Notes under the pieces: generated by a model | What the model was told of the DNA's origin: nothing | The model's database searches: none | Seen by the model: only the letters and a program-made list of their open reading frames with translations | Translations under genes and position numbers: made by a program | Assembly (NCBI GenBank): GCA_003573975.1 | Contig: AP018533.1 | Span: forward strand, 868,001-932,000 | Reading direction: 5' to 3' | Origin: Clostridiales bacterium CCNA10 | Lineage (GTDB): Bacteria; Bacillota; Clostridia; Oscillospirales; Oscillospiraceae | DNA length: 64,000 nucleotides | Shown: in pieces, positions 15,862 through 25,201 of the stretch | Position numbering within the stretch: position 1 is the stretch's first letter | How the letters are laid out: each line of letters opens with the position of its first letter

Positions 15862-16374
15862 ATGAACATGGAACTCATCACCAGCGCAGCGAGCGACGCT
15901 CTCGTCAACGTCGTCCTCGCGATCATCGCCCTCGCCGGGGCCTACGGGGTCTACTATATCCGGCTGGGCGCGGCCAAGCTCAAGGAGCAGACAGCACAGA
16001 TCAAGGACGAGGCGGGCCGGAAGGTGCTCGAGGACGCCCTTGACGACGTGGTCAACCTTGCGACGGTCTCCGTCGGCGCGATGGAGCAGACCACCGCGAA
16101 GGCGCTCCGCGACGCGGTCAAGAACGGCACGGCAAGCCGTGAGGAGCTGCTCGCCCTGGGCAAGCAGGTCTTTGACGAGGTGAAGGCGGCAATCGCACCC
16201 GAGGCGCAGCAGGTCATCACCGACAACCTGGGCAGCTTCGACAAGTACCTCACCGCCGTCATCGAGGACGCCGTCCTTCACATCAAGAACGAAGACCCCT
16301 ATCTCACCCTGTCCGGGGAGCTGCTTGACGGCGTCACCATCGGCGGCGCGGAGGACGGGGTCTCCCAGCGGTAA
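15862..16374 (+). CDS. Phage holin, LLH family-like
   Basis: 170 aa with one N-terminal membrane helix (LVNVVLAIIALAGAYGVYYI) followed by a long charged helical region containing a repeated Ala/Glu pattern. This is the layout of LLH-family (Phage_holin_6_1) holins, which open the membrane for the endolysin. AGAAGGAGG precedes the ATG. First gene of the late operon, right after the Mor-type promoter. Confidence 0.8.
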   Translation: MNMELITSAASDALVNVVLAIIALAGAYGVYYIRLGAAKLKEQTAQIKDEAGRKVLEDALDDVVNLATVSVGAMEQTTAKALRDAVKNGTASREELLALGKQVFDEVKAAIAPEAQQVITDNLGSFDKYLTAVIEDAVLHIKNEDPYLTLSGELLDGVTIGGAEDGVSQR

Positions 16375-16386
16375 GGAGGGGGACGC

Positions 16387-16683
16387 ATGGACGGAGCAAC
16401 GATTGCGATGTTCGTCTTTCAGACGGTCATCACGGCGATCATCGGCGTCGCCTCCTGGGGAGTCAAGAACGCGATCGGCGAGATGAAGTCGGCGATCACG
16501 AAGCTCGAGGCGGCGGACAAGAAGAACGCCGAGGACATCGCCGCCGTTCGAGGGGAGCTCGGCGACCTCAAAGCCGACCTCCCCCTCATCTACACGACCC
16601 GGGAGGACTTCATCCGGGTCTCGAACAACATCGACCAGAAGCTCGACAAGCTCCTATACAGGAGCCCGGCAAAGGAGGGATAA
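16387..16683 (+). CDS. Small phage membrane/coiled-coil protein
   Basis: 98 aa: an N-terminal hydrophobic helix (TIAMFVFQTVITAIIGVASW) then a coiled coil (EMKSAITKLEAADKKNAEDI and onward). The position next to the holin and the topology suggest a lysis accessory protein, or a counterpart of Mu gp25 (DUF2730). Neither is certain. Confidence 0.65.
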   Translation: MDGATIAMFVFQTVITAIIGVASWGVKNAIGEMKSAITKLEAADKKNAEDIAAVRGELGDLKADLPLIYTTREDFIRVSNNIDQKLDKLLYRSPAKEG

Positions 16684-16689
16684 AAGACC

Positions 16690-17013
16690 ATGGCTTTTTT
16701 TGACGACATGACGGAGCAGGAGATCCGGCAGAACAAGGCGATCCGGGGCTACATCGTCCGGGCCCTGGCGAAAGGCAACCAGAACTCGCTGCTCGTGCGG
16801 CAGGTGACGAACGCGCTTCTCGCCGACAACCTCATCACCGTCCCGGACATCTCGAAGCAGCTCTCCTATTTGGAGGACGGCGGCTACATCGAGTTCACGG
16901 ACAAGAGGGCGACGGCCTACAACGCATACCGCCGGGACGCCGTCATCCAGCTCACGAAGGCGGGCGTCGACCTCGTGGAAGGCACGAGGGAAGACCCCGG
17001 CGTAGATGTCTAA
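16690..17013 (+). CDS. Phage winged-helix-like protein before small terminase
   Basis: 107 aa. NSLLVRQVTNALLADNLITV then DISKQLSYLEDGGYIEFTDK has the helix-helix-wing rhythm of a winged HTH domain. In Mu-like phages the gene just before gp27 (small terminase) is gp26, with a similar size. It overlaps the next gene by 8 bp. A DNA-binding role in packaging or regulation is inferred. Confidence 0.65.
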   Translation: MAFFDDMTEQEIRQNKAIRGYIVRALAKGNQNSLLVRQVTNALLADNLITVPDISKQLSYLEDGGYIEFTDKRATAYNAYRRDAVIQLTKAGVDLVEGTREDPGVDV

Positions 17014-17578
17014 GGGCGAACGCCGGAGGACGCGGATCAGCTCGACGATCGACAAGCTCCCGGACGACATCAAGACGGAGCTCGACGTCCGGCTCGCGGA
17101 CACGGCCAACACCTACGAAGACCTCTCCGCGTGGCTCAAGGCGGAGGGCTACGAGATCAGCAAGTCGGCGATCGGGCGCTATGCGATCCGCAGCACACAG
17201 GCGGCGCAGCGCGTCGCCGAGACCTTGCAGCGGACGCAAGCGATCGCCCAGGCCGTCGAAGCCCACCCCGACCTCGACTACACGAAGGCCGCTTCGATGG
17301 TTCTCATGGACGGCCTCATGCAGCGAGTCAGCACGGCGGAAGACGACTTCGCCGAGATGCCTCTCGACAAGGCGGGGCGTCTCATCGCAAGCCTCGCCCG
17401 GAACGCAACCTATGAGAAGCGCGTCCGGCAGGACATGAAGAAGAAGGCCGAGCTTGCCTTCGACCAGCTCGAGGCCGAGCTTATGGCAGCAATCAAGCAG
17501 CACCCGGAACTCGCCGGGGAGCTGCACGACGTCCTCTCGAGGGCGAGGGAGAAGGTGCTCGACGATGGCGAAGATTGA
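17006..17578 (+). CDS. Small terminase subunit, DUF3486 (Mu gp27-like)
   Basis: 190 aa. RISSTIDKLPDDIKTELDVR, then YEDLSAWLKAEGYEISKSAI and GRYAIR, is the DUF3486 helix-turn-helix signature, followed by a long helical region. The small terminase recognises the phage end and hands DNA to the large subunit for headful packaging. Its stop overlaps the large subunit start by 14 bp, typical of the pair. Confidence 0.85.
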   Translation: MSKGERRRTRISSTIDKLPDDIKTELDVRLADTANTYEDLSAWLKAEGYEISKSAIGRYAIRSTQAAQRVAETLQRTQAIAQAVEAHPDLDYTKAASMVLMDGLMQRVSTAEDDFAEMPLDKAGRLIASLARNATYEKRVRQDMKKKAELAFDQLEAELMAAIKQHPELAGELHDVLSRAREKVLDDGED

Positions 17579-19337
17579 CCTCAAGGACTACCTCGAGAGA
17601 CTCGAGGAGCCGGAAGACCGGGAGGCCGTCGCGAGCCGCGAGTATCAAAAGGAACTGTTTGAGCAGTACGTCCAGAAGGGGGACAACTTCCCCGAGCTCC
17701 GGGCGCAGCTCCTCAAGGAGTACCAGGACGGGGCCGATCTCACGGGCCCCCAGGGTCTACGCCGGAAGCTCGGAGCGTTCGACCTGGGCTATTTTGGCCG
17801 GGCCTACCTCCCGCACTACTTCGTCAGACCCTCGCCTCCCTTCCACGAGGAGCTCGACCGGATCTTCCGGGAGGGCGTTATGAAGGGCATGAACCCCAGC
17901 ACAGACGCGAAGCAAATCAGCCGGGCCAACGGATGCCGGAGGGCAGTCGAGGCCCCGCGTGGACATGCCAAGTCGACGAACTTCACCTTCAAGGACTCCA
18001 TACACTCGGCGGTGTACGCCTACAAGCACTACGAGATCATCCTCTCGGACAGCTCGGAACAGGCGGAAGGCTTCCTCTCCGACATCAAGACCGAGCTCGA
18101 GGAGAACGCAGCGCTCCGTGAAGACTTCGGAGAGCTTGAGGGGCGCGTCTGGAAGGCGTCGGTCATCCTCCTATCGAACGGGGTGAAGATCGAGGCCCTG
18201 GGCGCTGGGAAGAAGATCCGAGGCAGACGGCACAAACAATGGAGACCCGACCTCATTCTTTGCGACGACCTTGAGAACGACGAGAACGTCAACACCCCGG
18301 AGCAGCGGAAGAAGCTCCGGGACTGGTTCTACAAGGCGGTCTCGAAGGCGGGCGACACCTACACGGACATCGTCTACATCGGGACGCTGCTCCACTATGA
18401 CGCCCTCCTCGCCAACGTCGCCAAGAACCCCGAGTATGAGGCCGTCCGCTACAAGGGCGTCATCTCGTTCGCGACGAACACGGCCTTGTGGGACGCCTGG
18501 GAGCGGATCTTCACCGACCTCGAAAACCCGAAGCACAAGGAGGACGCCGAGGACTTCTTCAAGGCCAACGAGGCCGAAATGCTGGAAGGCACCGCCGTCC
18601 TCTGGGAAGAAAAGCTCCCCTACTATGCCCTCATGGTTATGAGGGTATCCGAGGGCGAGGCGAGCTTCTCGTCGGAGATCCAGAACGAACCCATAGACCC
18701 GGAGAATTGCGCGTTCGCCGAGGAGTGGTTCGACTTCTACGACGACGGGCAGCTCCCCCCGGACTTCTCCGACCCGAAGTTCCTCTTTGTGGCGGCGAAT
18801 GACCCCTCCCTCGGAAAGAACCGAAAGAGCGACACCTCGGCGATCATCGGCATAGCAAAGGACACCTCGACGGGCTACATGTACGTCGTCATCGCTGACA
18901 TCGCCAAGCGGAAGCCGGACAAGATTATTGAGGACGCGATCGAGGCGTCTCGTCGGCTCAAGCGTGAATACAAGAAGCCCCTCTACAAGTTCGGCGTCGA
19001 GACGGTTCAGTTCCAATATTATTTTGCCGAGATCATGCGGCAGAAGTCCGCCGAGATCGGCGAGTACCTCCCTATCGAGGAGATCAACAGCGTCCAGAAC
19101 AAGGACGCCCGCATCCAGTCCTTGCAGCCCTTCGTCAAGAACGGCTACCTCAAGTTCTCGAAGCGGCACAAGGCGCTCCTTGACCAGATGCTCAAGTACC
19201 CTATGGGAAAGAATGACGACGCCCCCGACGCCCTGCAAATGGCCGTCGCCCTGGCCCTCTCGGTCAAGGTCGGGCGTCGACCGGATTACAAATCAGTTTT
19301 AGGCCGTGCGATCAAGTTCCGACGCGGGGCCTACTAA
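17565..19337 (+). CDS. Large terminase subunit (Mu gp28-like)
   Basis: 590 aa from the ATG at 17565 (MAKIDLKDYLERLEEPED). ATPase domain with Walker A-like EAPRGHAKST (about 129-138) and Walker B LILCDDLEND (about 230-239). The C-terminal RNase-H-like nuclease has aspartates in AANDPSLGKN and in the C-terminal DDAPDALQ motif. It pumps DNA into the prohead and cuts it. An earlier in-frame start exists but overlaps the small subunit heavily, so the downstream ATG is preferred. Confidence 0.93.
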   Translation: MAKIDLKDYLERLEEPEDREAVASREYQKELFEQYVQKGDNFPELRAQLLKEYQDGADLTGPQGLRRKLGAFDLGYFGRAYLPHYFVRPSPPFHEELDRIFREGVMKGMNPSTDAKQISRANGCRRAVEAPRGHAKSTNFTFKDSIHSAVYAYKHYEIILSDSSEQAEGFLSDIKTELEENAALREDFGELEGRVWKASVILLSNGVKIEALGAGKKIRGRRHKQWRPDLILCDDLENDENVNTPEQRKKLRDWFYKAVSKAGDTYTDIVYIGTLLHYDALLANVAKNPEYEAVRYKGVISFATNTALWDAWERIFTDLENPKHKEDAEDFFKANEAEMLEGTAVLWEEKLPYYALMVMRVSEGEASFSSEIQNEPIDPENCAFAEEWFDFYDDGQLPPDFSDPKFLFVAANDPSLGKNRKSDTSAIIGIAKDTSTGYMYVVIADIAKRKPDKIIEDAIEASRRLKREYKKPLYKFGVETVQFQYYFAEIMRQKSAEIGEYLPIEEINSVQNKDARIQSLQPFVKNGYLKFSKRHKALLDQMLKYPMGKNDDAPDALQMAVALALSVKVGRRPDYKSVLGRAIKFRRGAY

Positions 19338-19353
19338 AAGGAGGTGGGACGGT

Positions 19354-20970
19354 TTGGCCGACCAAAGCAAAAATAAGTGGTTCCCGTGGCGGCGGCTCTT
19401 GAGGTCTACGCAGACACCGAGGCCGGAGACGCGAGAGGTCGCAGTCTCCCAGGTGACGGACAAGTACAGCGAGTACCCCTCGGACGGGCTCACCCCCGTC
19501 CGTCTGGCGGAGATCTTCAAGGAGGCCGACGCGGGAGATGTGCTCCGGCAAGCCGAGCTTTTTGAGGAGATGGAGGAGAAAGACCCGCACCTCTTTTCCC
19601 AGCTCCAAACGAGAAAGAACGCAGTCACGGGCCTCGACTACGAGGTCATCCCGTTCGACTCGGACGACCCGAGAGACAAGGAGATCGCCGAGTTCGTAGA
19701 AGCGCAGATCGGCGGGATCGAGGGGTTTGAGGATGTCATGCTCGACCTCCTGGACGCAATCGGCAAGGGCTTCGCGGTCTCTGAAATTATGTGGAGCTAT
19801 GACGAAGGGCACGTCGTTGTCGGGGACATTCGCTCGCGGCATCAAAAGCGGTTCTTCTGGGACACCGTCGACGACTCCTTCAAGGTTCGGACGCAGGACG
19901 CGCCGGAGGGAATCCTTCTTCCTAAGAACAAGTTCATAGTACACAAGTACAAAGCCCGCAGCGGCCACCCTTCGCGAGCTGGCGTTCTTCGTGTGGTCTC
20001 CTGGATGTACCTATTCAAGAACTACACCCTCAAGGACTGGGTCGCGTTCTGTGAAGTGTTCGGGATGCCGCTCCGGCTGGGCAAGTATCAGCCGGGCGCA
20101 AGCGAGGAGGACAAGCGGGCGCTCATGCAAGCGCTCGTCGCTATCGGAGCCGACGCGGCGGGCATATTCCCGGACGGCACGACGATCGAGTTCGTCAACA
20201 CCGAAAAGACCAGCTCGACCGACCTCTATGAACGGCTCGCCCGTTATTGTGACGAGCAGGTCTCGAAGGCGATCCTCGGTCAGACTTTGACCTCGGACTC
20301 CGGGGGCGGCAGCTACGCACAAAGCAAGACGCACAACGACGTCCGACATGACCTCACCGTCGCAGACTGCAAGGCACTCGCGGCCACACTCCGGCGCGAC
20401 CTCATCCGCCCCCTGGTGCTCTATAACTTCGGGGAGGACAAGCGCATCCCCTATCTACGGTTCGACGCCGAGGAGTCGGAAGACCTCACCCAGACGGCGA
20501 CCGTGATCGGGACGCTCATCCGGGAGGCCGGTCTCAAGGTTCCGACCTCCTACATCTACAAGAAGTTCTCCATCCCGAAACCGGAGGGAGACGAGGAGAT
20601 CGCCACACCGGCAACCCAGGCACAGGGCGCAGGGATCGGCCCCTTCTCCTTCAAAGCAACCGCGCCGGAGACGCCGATCGCGCTCAAGGCCGGGGGCGCA
20701 GCGGGCCACGGGACGCAGGAACGCATCGACCAACTTGCGGCAGCAGCCACCAAAAAAAGCGCCGGAGCGTTCAAGAAGGCGTTCGGCCCTGTTCTCAAGA
20801 TTATTGAGAAAGCCGAGAGCCTTGAGGAGCTCCGCGACATGATGGAAGACGAGAAGGCCGTCGCCTCCCTGTTCGGCGAGATGGACATCTCCGACGTGGA
20901 GGAGCTGCTTCAAAAGGTCATGCTCTACGCAGACCTCGAGGGGAGGTCGCTCGAAGATGGACGAGATTGA
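19354..20970 (+). CDS. Portal protein, DUF935 (Mu gp29-like)
   Basis: 538 aa from TTG at 19354, with AAAGGAGGT 8 nt upstream. The middle region (GKGFAVSEIMWSYDEG, KNKFIVHKYKARSGHPSRAG, and LKDWVAFCEVFGMPLRLGKY) is characteristic of DUF935 portals. The portal dodecamer forms the DNA channel at one head vertex. The helical C-terminal tail (KIIEKAESLEELRDMMED) probably faces the head interior. It overlaps the next gene by 14 bp. Confidence 0.92.
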   Translation: MADQSKNKWFPWRRLLRSTQTPRPETREVAVSQVTDKYSEYPSDGLTPVRLAEIFKEADAGDVLRQAELFEEMEEKDPHLFSQLQTRKNAVTGLDYEVIPFDSDDPRDKEIAEFVEAQIGGIEGFEDVMLDLLDAIGKGFAVSEIMWSYDEGHVVVGDIRSRHQKRFFWDTVDDSFKVRTQDAPEGILLPKNKFIVHKYKARSGHPSRAGVLRVVSWMYLFKNYTLKDWVAFCEVFGMPLRLGKYQPGASEEDKRALMQALVAIGADAAGIFPDGTTIEFVNTEKTSSTDLYERLARYCDEQVSKAILGQTLTSDSGGGSYAQSKTHNDVRHDLTVADCKALAATLRRDLIRPLVLYNFGEDKRIPYLRFDAEESEDLTQTATVIGTLIREAGLKVPTSYIYKKFSIPKPEGDEEIATPATQAQGAGIGPFSFKATAPETPIALKAGGAAGHGTQERIDQLAAAATKKSAGAFKKAFGPVLKIIEKAESLEELRDMMEDEKAVASLFGEMDISDVEELLQKVMLYADLEGRSLEDGRD

Positions 20971-21667
20971 GGCCGTATTCAACCGGAAGGACATGACCTT
21001 CGAGGAGGCCGTCAAGTATTTCAAGGAGCGCGTCCCCGTGTCCGCCTCCGTGTTCTACCGTATCGCGGAGAAATACCGGGGGCTTGCCTTCACCGTCGGC
21101 GGCTACACGAAGGCCCAGATCCTCAAGCGGTTCTATGATGAGATCCTCGCAGCCCTGGAAGACGGGAACACCCTCTCGGAGTTCCGCTCCCGGATGAACG
21201 AGTTCCTCACCTCCGAAGGGTATGAGGGACTCGACCCGCTGCAAGCCGACCTCATCTTCCGCACCAACATCCAAACGGCCTACAACGTGGGCCACTATGA
21301 GCAAATGACAGACCCGGGCGTCATGAAGCTCCGCCCCTATTGGCAGTACGACGCCGTCAACGACGCCCACACACGACCGAGCCACCTCGCGATGGACGGC
21401 AGGGTATTCCCGGCGGACAGCGCCGTGTGGGACTCCTGGTTCCCTCCGAACGGGTTCCGGTGCCGATGCACCGTCAAGACCCTATCAAAGCGGCAGGTCG
21501 AAGCCCGGGGGCTCAAAGTGGAGCAATCAGCGCCGGGCGGGGTCATGCCCGACCCGCACTTCTCCACCAACCCCGCGAAGGTACGCTTCACGCCGGATCT
21601 CAAGGACTACCCCGAGGCACTCGTGAAGGCGTACCAAAAGCGAGAAAAAGAGAACCCCTCTTTATAG
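20957..21667 (+). CDS. Minor head protein, SPP1 gp7/Mu gpF family
   Basis: 236 aa. Residues about 85-165 hold the phage head morphogenesis signature: DLIFRTNIQTAYNVGHYEQM, YWQYDAVNDAHTRPSHLAMD, then WFPPNGFRCRCTVKTLS with its conserved cysteines. It is about half the length of Mu gpF, lacking a long N-terminal extension. Members bind the portal and enter the prohead. Its position after the portal is conserved. Confidence 0.9.
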   Translation: MDEIEAVFNRKDMTFEEAVKYFKERVPVSASVFYRIAEKYRGLAFTVGGYTKAQILKRFYDEILAALEDGNTLSEFRSRMNEFLTSEGYEGLDPLQADLIFRTNIQTAYNVGHYEQMTDPGVMKLRPYWQYDAVNDAHTRPSHLAMDGRVFPADSAVWDSWFPPNGFRCRCTVKTLSKRQVEARGLKVEQSAPGGVMPDPHFSTNPAKVRFTPDLKDYPEALVKAYQKREKENPSL

Positions 21668-21802
21668 CCCCGTAGAGGCCCCAGGAAGGGGCGAACGGGA
21701 CGGGGGTGAAATTCCCGGGGCCTACCAGGAAGGCACCGTTATAACGCGAGATAACGGCGTTATAGACGATTGTGAGCACCACACCAAAGGAGACACCAGA
21801 AA
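21668..21802. other. Intergenic spacer with inverted repeats
   Basis: 135 bp between the minor head gene and the protease gene. It contains GTAGAGGCCCC and GGGGCCTAC (a bulged stem, about 21672-21724) and the related words CGTTATAAC and GGCGTTATAG (about 21737-21765). No T-run, so a terminator is unlikely. Possibly a transcript-processing or regulatory site. Confidence 0.35.
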
Positions 21803-22864
21803 ATGAACGACTTTCTCACCCTCAAAGGGGGCGAAGTGGATGTCGGAGGAGCGCCGGAGGTCATCTCCGTCCTGCCCTTCGGTCATGTCGTGAGTCAGAA
21901 GGGAGAGTTCGACGTCGACGAGGAGAGCCTCGCGGCGATGAAGGAACAGATCGCGCAGCGAGGCGTCGACCTCGTTGTCGACTATGAGCACCAGACACTC
22001 ACGGGAGAACGAGCCCCCGCCGCCGGGTGGGTCAAGGAATTGTTTGCCGAAGACGGGCACATCAAGGCCCGGGTCGAGTGGACAATTCCCGCGAAGCAGT
22101 ACCTTGAGAACAAGGAATACCGCTACCTCTCCCCGGTCATCACCGTCCGCAAGTCGGACAACAAGGCGACGGGCCTCCACTCCCTCGCCCTCACCAACAC
22201 CCCAGCGATCGCGGGCATGACCCCGATTGTCAATTCATCCACATTTCAAGGAGGAGAAACCAACATGAACGAACTCATCAAGAAGATCGCGGCAGCGCTC
22301 GGCCTGGGCGAAGACGCGGACGAGGAGCAGATCCTCACGGCGCTCTCGGCTTGCGTCGAGGAGAACAAGGCGCTCAAGGAGGCGGCGGAGGGCGGCAAGG
22401 CCCCCGGCAAGAAGCCCGGCGAGGACGGCAAGCCCGAAGACCAGGACGACGGCATCGTCGCGAACAAGTCCGTCTGTGAGCTCCTGGGCCTCAAGGCCGG
22501 AGCCTCGACCGCTGACGTCGCCGCTTCCATCATGGCCCTCAAGGGCGGCGTCGATGGGCGCGTCAAGGCCCTCGAGGAGAAGCTCGCCGACCGCGACGCC
22601 GAGGAGGCCGTGGAGCTGGCCCTCAAGAGCGGGAAGATCACCCCGGCACAGAGAGGATGGGCCAAGGGGTACGCCCTCAAGAGCCCCGACGGCTTCAAGG
22701 AGTTCCTTGAGAAAGCCCCCCAGGCCGTCCCCATGTCCGAGATCGCCGGGGGCGACGCGCTGGCCCTCAAGGGCGACAAGCCCGACGAGGCGACGATGCT
22801 CGTCTGTAAGCAGCTCGGCGTCAGCGCCGAAGATGTCCAGAAATACGGCATGAAGGAGGAATAA
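21803..22864 (+). CDS. Head protease with in-frame scaffold domain (Mu gpI-like)
   Basis: 353 aa. Residues about 1-150 are the Mu-I protease domain (VVDYEHQTLTGERAPAAGWV, then EYRYLSPVITVRKSDNKATG). Residues 155-353 are an acidic Ala/Glu/Lys-rich helical scaffold. In Mu, gene I makes the protease-scaffold and an internal start makes scaffold Z; the same arrangement is seen here (start at 22265). The protease matures the prohead after assembly. Confidence 0.9.
   Translation: MNDFLTLKGGEVDVGGAPEVISVLPFGHVVSQKGEFDVDEESLAAMKEQIAQRGVDLVVDYEHQTLTGERAPAAGWVKELFAEDGHIKARVEWTIPAKQYLENKEYRYLSPVITVRKSDNKATGLHSLALTNTPAIAGMTPIVNSSTFQGGETNMNELIKKIAAALGLGEDADEEQILTALSACVEENKALKEAAEGGKAPGKKPGEDGKPEDQDDGIVANKSVCELLGLKAGASTADVAASIMALKGGVDGRVKALEEKLADRDAEEAVELALKSGKITPAQRGWAKGYALKSPDGFKEFLEKAPQAVPMSEIAGGDALALKGDKPDEATMLVCKQLGVSAEDVQKYGMKEE
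22265..22864 (+). CDS. Scaffold protein from internal start (Mu Z-like)
   Basis: In-frame ATG at codon 155 of the protease gene, with AAGGAGGAG 10-12 nt upstream, a much stronger site than needed by chance. The 199-aa product (MNELIKKIAAALGLGEDADE onward) would be the free scaffold that shapes the prohead and is then digested. Confidence 0.75.
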   Translation: MNELIKKIAAALGLGEDADEEQILTALSACVEENKALKEAAEGGKAPGKKPGEDGKPEDQDDGIVANKSVCELLGLKAGASTADVAASIMALKGGVDGRVKALEEKLADRDAEEAVELALKSGKITPAQRGWAKGYALKSPDGFKEFLEKAPQAVPMSEIAGGDALALKGDKPDEATMLVCKQLGVSAEDVQKYGMKEE

Positions 22865-22868
22865 GACC

Positions 22869-23303
22869 ATGGCAGCATTGACCAACGTGAGAGACACGTC
22901 CGAGCTCGGCGGGAAGTACATCGCCCTCCCCGTCAAGGGCGCGACCACCATCTATCAGGGTTCCATCGTGGCGGTTGACGCCACCGGCTACGCGATCCCC
23001 GGCAAGAAGGCGACCGGCCTCAAGGCAGCGGGCCGGGCCGAGGAGACCGTGGAGAACAAGGGAGGCGACGGCGAGGCCGTCATCCGCGTCGCTCGCGGCG
23101 TCTTCATCTTCGAGAACTCCACCAGCGGCAAGATCACCGCCGCCGAAGTCCTGGGCCCGTGCTACATCGAGGACGACCAGACCGTCACGAAGACCGCGAC
23201 GAGCGCCTCGGTCGCCGGTCTTGTCATTCGCGTCGACGACGAAGGTGTCGCCGTCGAGATGGGCTTCGGCTACACCCCGGCGACGGCTGGCGCTGGCGCT
23301 TAA
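22869..23303 (+). CDS. Capsid decoration/cement-like protein
   Basis: 144 aa, small and beta-rich with Gly/Ala/Val/Thr. KYIALPVKGATTIYQGSIVA resembles the N-terminal fold of capsid cement proteins that lie between scaffold and major head genes. Family assignment is from position and composition, so other structural roles remain possible. Confidence 0.6.
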   Translation: MAALTNVRDTSELGGKYIALPVKGATTIYQGSIVAVDATGYAIPGKKATGLKAAGRAEETVENKGGDGEAVIRVARGVFIFENSTSGKITAAEVLGPCYIEDDQTVTKTATSASVAGLVIRVDDEGVAVEMGFGYTPATAGAGA

Positions 23304-23330
23304 TTCATACTGACAAGGAGGAAACAGAAC

Positions 23331-24218
23331 ATGATTGTCAATCAGCAGTCCCTTAGAGGGATTTACGTCGGCTTCAACACCTTGTTTAACAAGGCGTTTG
23401 AGGAAGTGGCCCCGCTCTACACCGAGGTCGCGACCGTTACTCCGTCCACTACGGACTCGGAAACCTACGCATGGCTCGGCGACATTCCGGGCATGAGGGA
23501 GTGGATCGGCGACCGCGAGATCCAGAACCTCACCGCGAGCGACTACACCATCAAGAACAAGGACTTCGAGCTCACCGTCGGCGTCGACCGCAACGCGATC
23601 GAGGACGACAAGATCGGCCTTTATAACCCTTCTATCCAGATGCTCGGCCAGTCCGCAGCAGCTCACCCCGACGAGCTCATCTTCGCCCTGCTGGCGGGCG
23701 GCTTCTCGGAAAAGTGCTACGACGGACAGCCCTTTTTCTCTGACGCCCACAAGGTCGGCAAGAAGACCGTCTCCAACAAGACCACCGCCAAGCTCTCCAT
23801 GGAGTCCTACATCGCGGCCCGCGCTTCCATGATGAGCTTGACCAACTCCAAGGGCCGGGCGCTGAACCTCGTCCCGAACCTGCTCGTCGTTCCCCCTGCC
23901 CTGGAAGCCGCCGCCCGCGACATCCTGGTCGCCGACTACATCAACGGCACCAAGAACACCATGCAGGGCACCGCGAAGCCTCTCGTCGTCCCCCAGCTCG
24001 CCGGGCATGACTCCGCATGGTATCTGCTGTGCGCTTCCCGTCCTATCCGTCCCCTTATTTGGCAGCAGCGCAAGAAGCCGAAGTTCGTCTCCAAGACCGC
24101 CGAGACCGACGACAACGTCTTCATGCGGAAGACCTTCCTCTATGGCGCGGACTATCGCGGCAACGCCGGTTTCGGCTTCTGGCAGATGGCATACGGCGGC
24201 GACGGCACCGCCGAGTAA
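23331..24218 (+). CDS. Major head protein (Mu gpT-like)
   Basis: 295 aa starting MIVNQQSLRGIYVGFNTLFN. The pattern AYAWLGDIPGMREWIGDREI (first residue here is T), then LTVGVDRNAIEDDKIGLYNP and DGQPFFSDAH is typical of the Mu gpT major capsid family with HK97 fold. AAGGAGG lies before the ATG. It is followed by gp36-like and gpG-like genes as in Mu. Probably the most abundant virion protein. Confidence 0.93.
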   Translation: MIVNQQSLRGIYVGFNTLFNKAFEEVAPLYTEVATVTPSTTDSETYAWLGDIPGMREWIGDREIQNLTASDYTIKNKDFELTVGVDRNAIEDDKIGLYNPSIQMLGQSAAAHPDELIFALLAGGFSEKCYDGQPFFSDAHKVGKKTVSNKTTAKLSMESYIAARASMMSLTNSKGRALNLVPNLLVVPPALEAAARDILVADYINGTKNTMQGTAKPLVVPQLAGHDSAWYLLCASRPIRPLIWQQRKKPKFVSKTAETDDNVFMRKTFLYGADYRGNAGFGFWQMAYGGDGTAE

Positions 24219-24250
24219 AACCGAGGCAGCGAGAGCAAGGAGGGAGCGCC

Positions 24251-24706
24251 GTGAGCTATAGCACAAAGGAAGAAGTCCGGGAGATGCTCAAGGACGACGC
24301 CCTCAACGCGATCATCGGCGACACCTTCATCGAAGACCCCGCCGAGCGTGAGGAGCTCGTTGAGCCGCTCATCGAAGCGGCGATCGCCGACGCCGACGCG
24401 GAGATCGACGGCTATCTCGCTAAGAGGTACACCGTCCCGATCTCCCCGGCCCCTCGGGTTCTGAACAAGTTCTCGAAGGACATCGCGGTCTATAACCTGT
24501 TTTCCCGTATCGGCATCGACGAGAGCACCGACCAAAAGACCTATCTCAACCGATACAACGCGGCGATCAAGTTCCTCACCCTCGTCGCAGAGGGGAAGGT
24601 CTCGATCGGCACCGAGACCGAAGATCCGGCGAGCGCGGCAGCTACCGGATTTTCGGCAAAGTCAAACCCCCGTCTATTCACGCGGGCGAAGATGAGGGGG
24701 ATGTAG
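24251..24706 (+). CDS. Head-tail connector, DUF1320 (Mu gp36-like)
   Basis: 151 aa from GTG at 24251 with AAGGAGGGAG upstream. YSTKEEVREMLKDDALNAII, then IADADAEIDGYLAKRYTVPI, is the DUF1320 helical pattern. These proteins join head and tail. Position after the major head gene agrees with Mu. Confidence 0.87.
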   Translation: MSYSTKEEVREMLKDDALNAIIGDTFIEDPAEREELVEPLIEAAIADADAEIDGYLAKRYTVPISPAPRVLNKFSKDIAVYNLFSRIGIDESTDQKTYLNRYNAAIKFLTLVAEGKVSIGTETEDPASAAATGFSAKSNPRLFTRAKMRGM

Positions 24707-24709
24707 TTC

Positions 24710-25201
24710 GTGTATAGTATCCGCCTTGAAGGAGAGACCGCCGCACTCCTCCGAAAAATGCGGCGATACTCGGAAATAGACCGAAGGAGCCTCAACATGG
24801 CCCTCGGCGAAGGCGTCCGAGAGTCCACCCTTGAGCGTTTCAAGGAGGGACGAGCGCCGGACGGCAGGAGGTGGAAGACCTCCATCCGGGCGGCGACCAC
24901 CGGGGGGAAGACCCTCATCGACTCCTCGCAGCTCCGCAACTCGATCCAAGTGACGGCGGACGCCTCGGGGTTCGCGGTCGGCACGAACGCAAAGCACGCA
25001 GCGACACACCAATTTGGAGACCAGGGGCGCACCATCCGGGCCCGGAAGGCGAAGAACCTCCGCTTCCAGGTGGGCGGCCAGTGGGTCAGCAAGAAGCAGG
25101 TCAAAGTCAACATCCCCGCCCGCCCGTTTCTCGGCCTATCGGACGAGGACATGCAGGAGATCAAGGCGACGACCGAGGAGTTCATCGGGAGGGACGACTA
25201 A
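24710..25201 (+). CDS. Virion morphogenesis/tail completion protein (Mu gpG-like)
   Basis: 163 aa from GTG. Features include FKEGRAPDGRRWKTSIRAAT, LIDSSQLRNSIQVTADASGF, AVGTNAKHAATHQFGDQGRT and IPARPFLGLS, the standard order of the phage virion morphogenesis family (PF05069). It closes the head-proximal tail end. The order after gp36 matches Mu-like phages. Confidence 0.9.
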   Translation: MYSIRLEGETAALLRKMRRYSEIDRRSLNMALGEGVRESTLERFKEGRAPDGRRWKTSIRAATTGGKTLIDSSQLRNSIQVTADASGFAVGTNAKHAATHQFGDQGRTIRARKAKNLRFQVGGQWVSKKQVKVNIPARPFLGLSDEDMQEIKATTEEFIGRDD

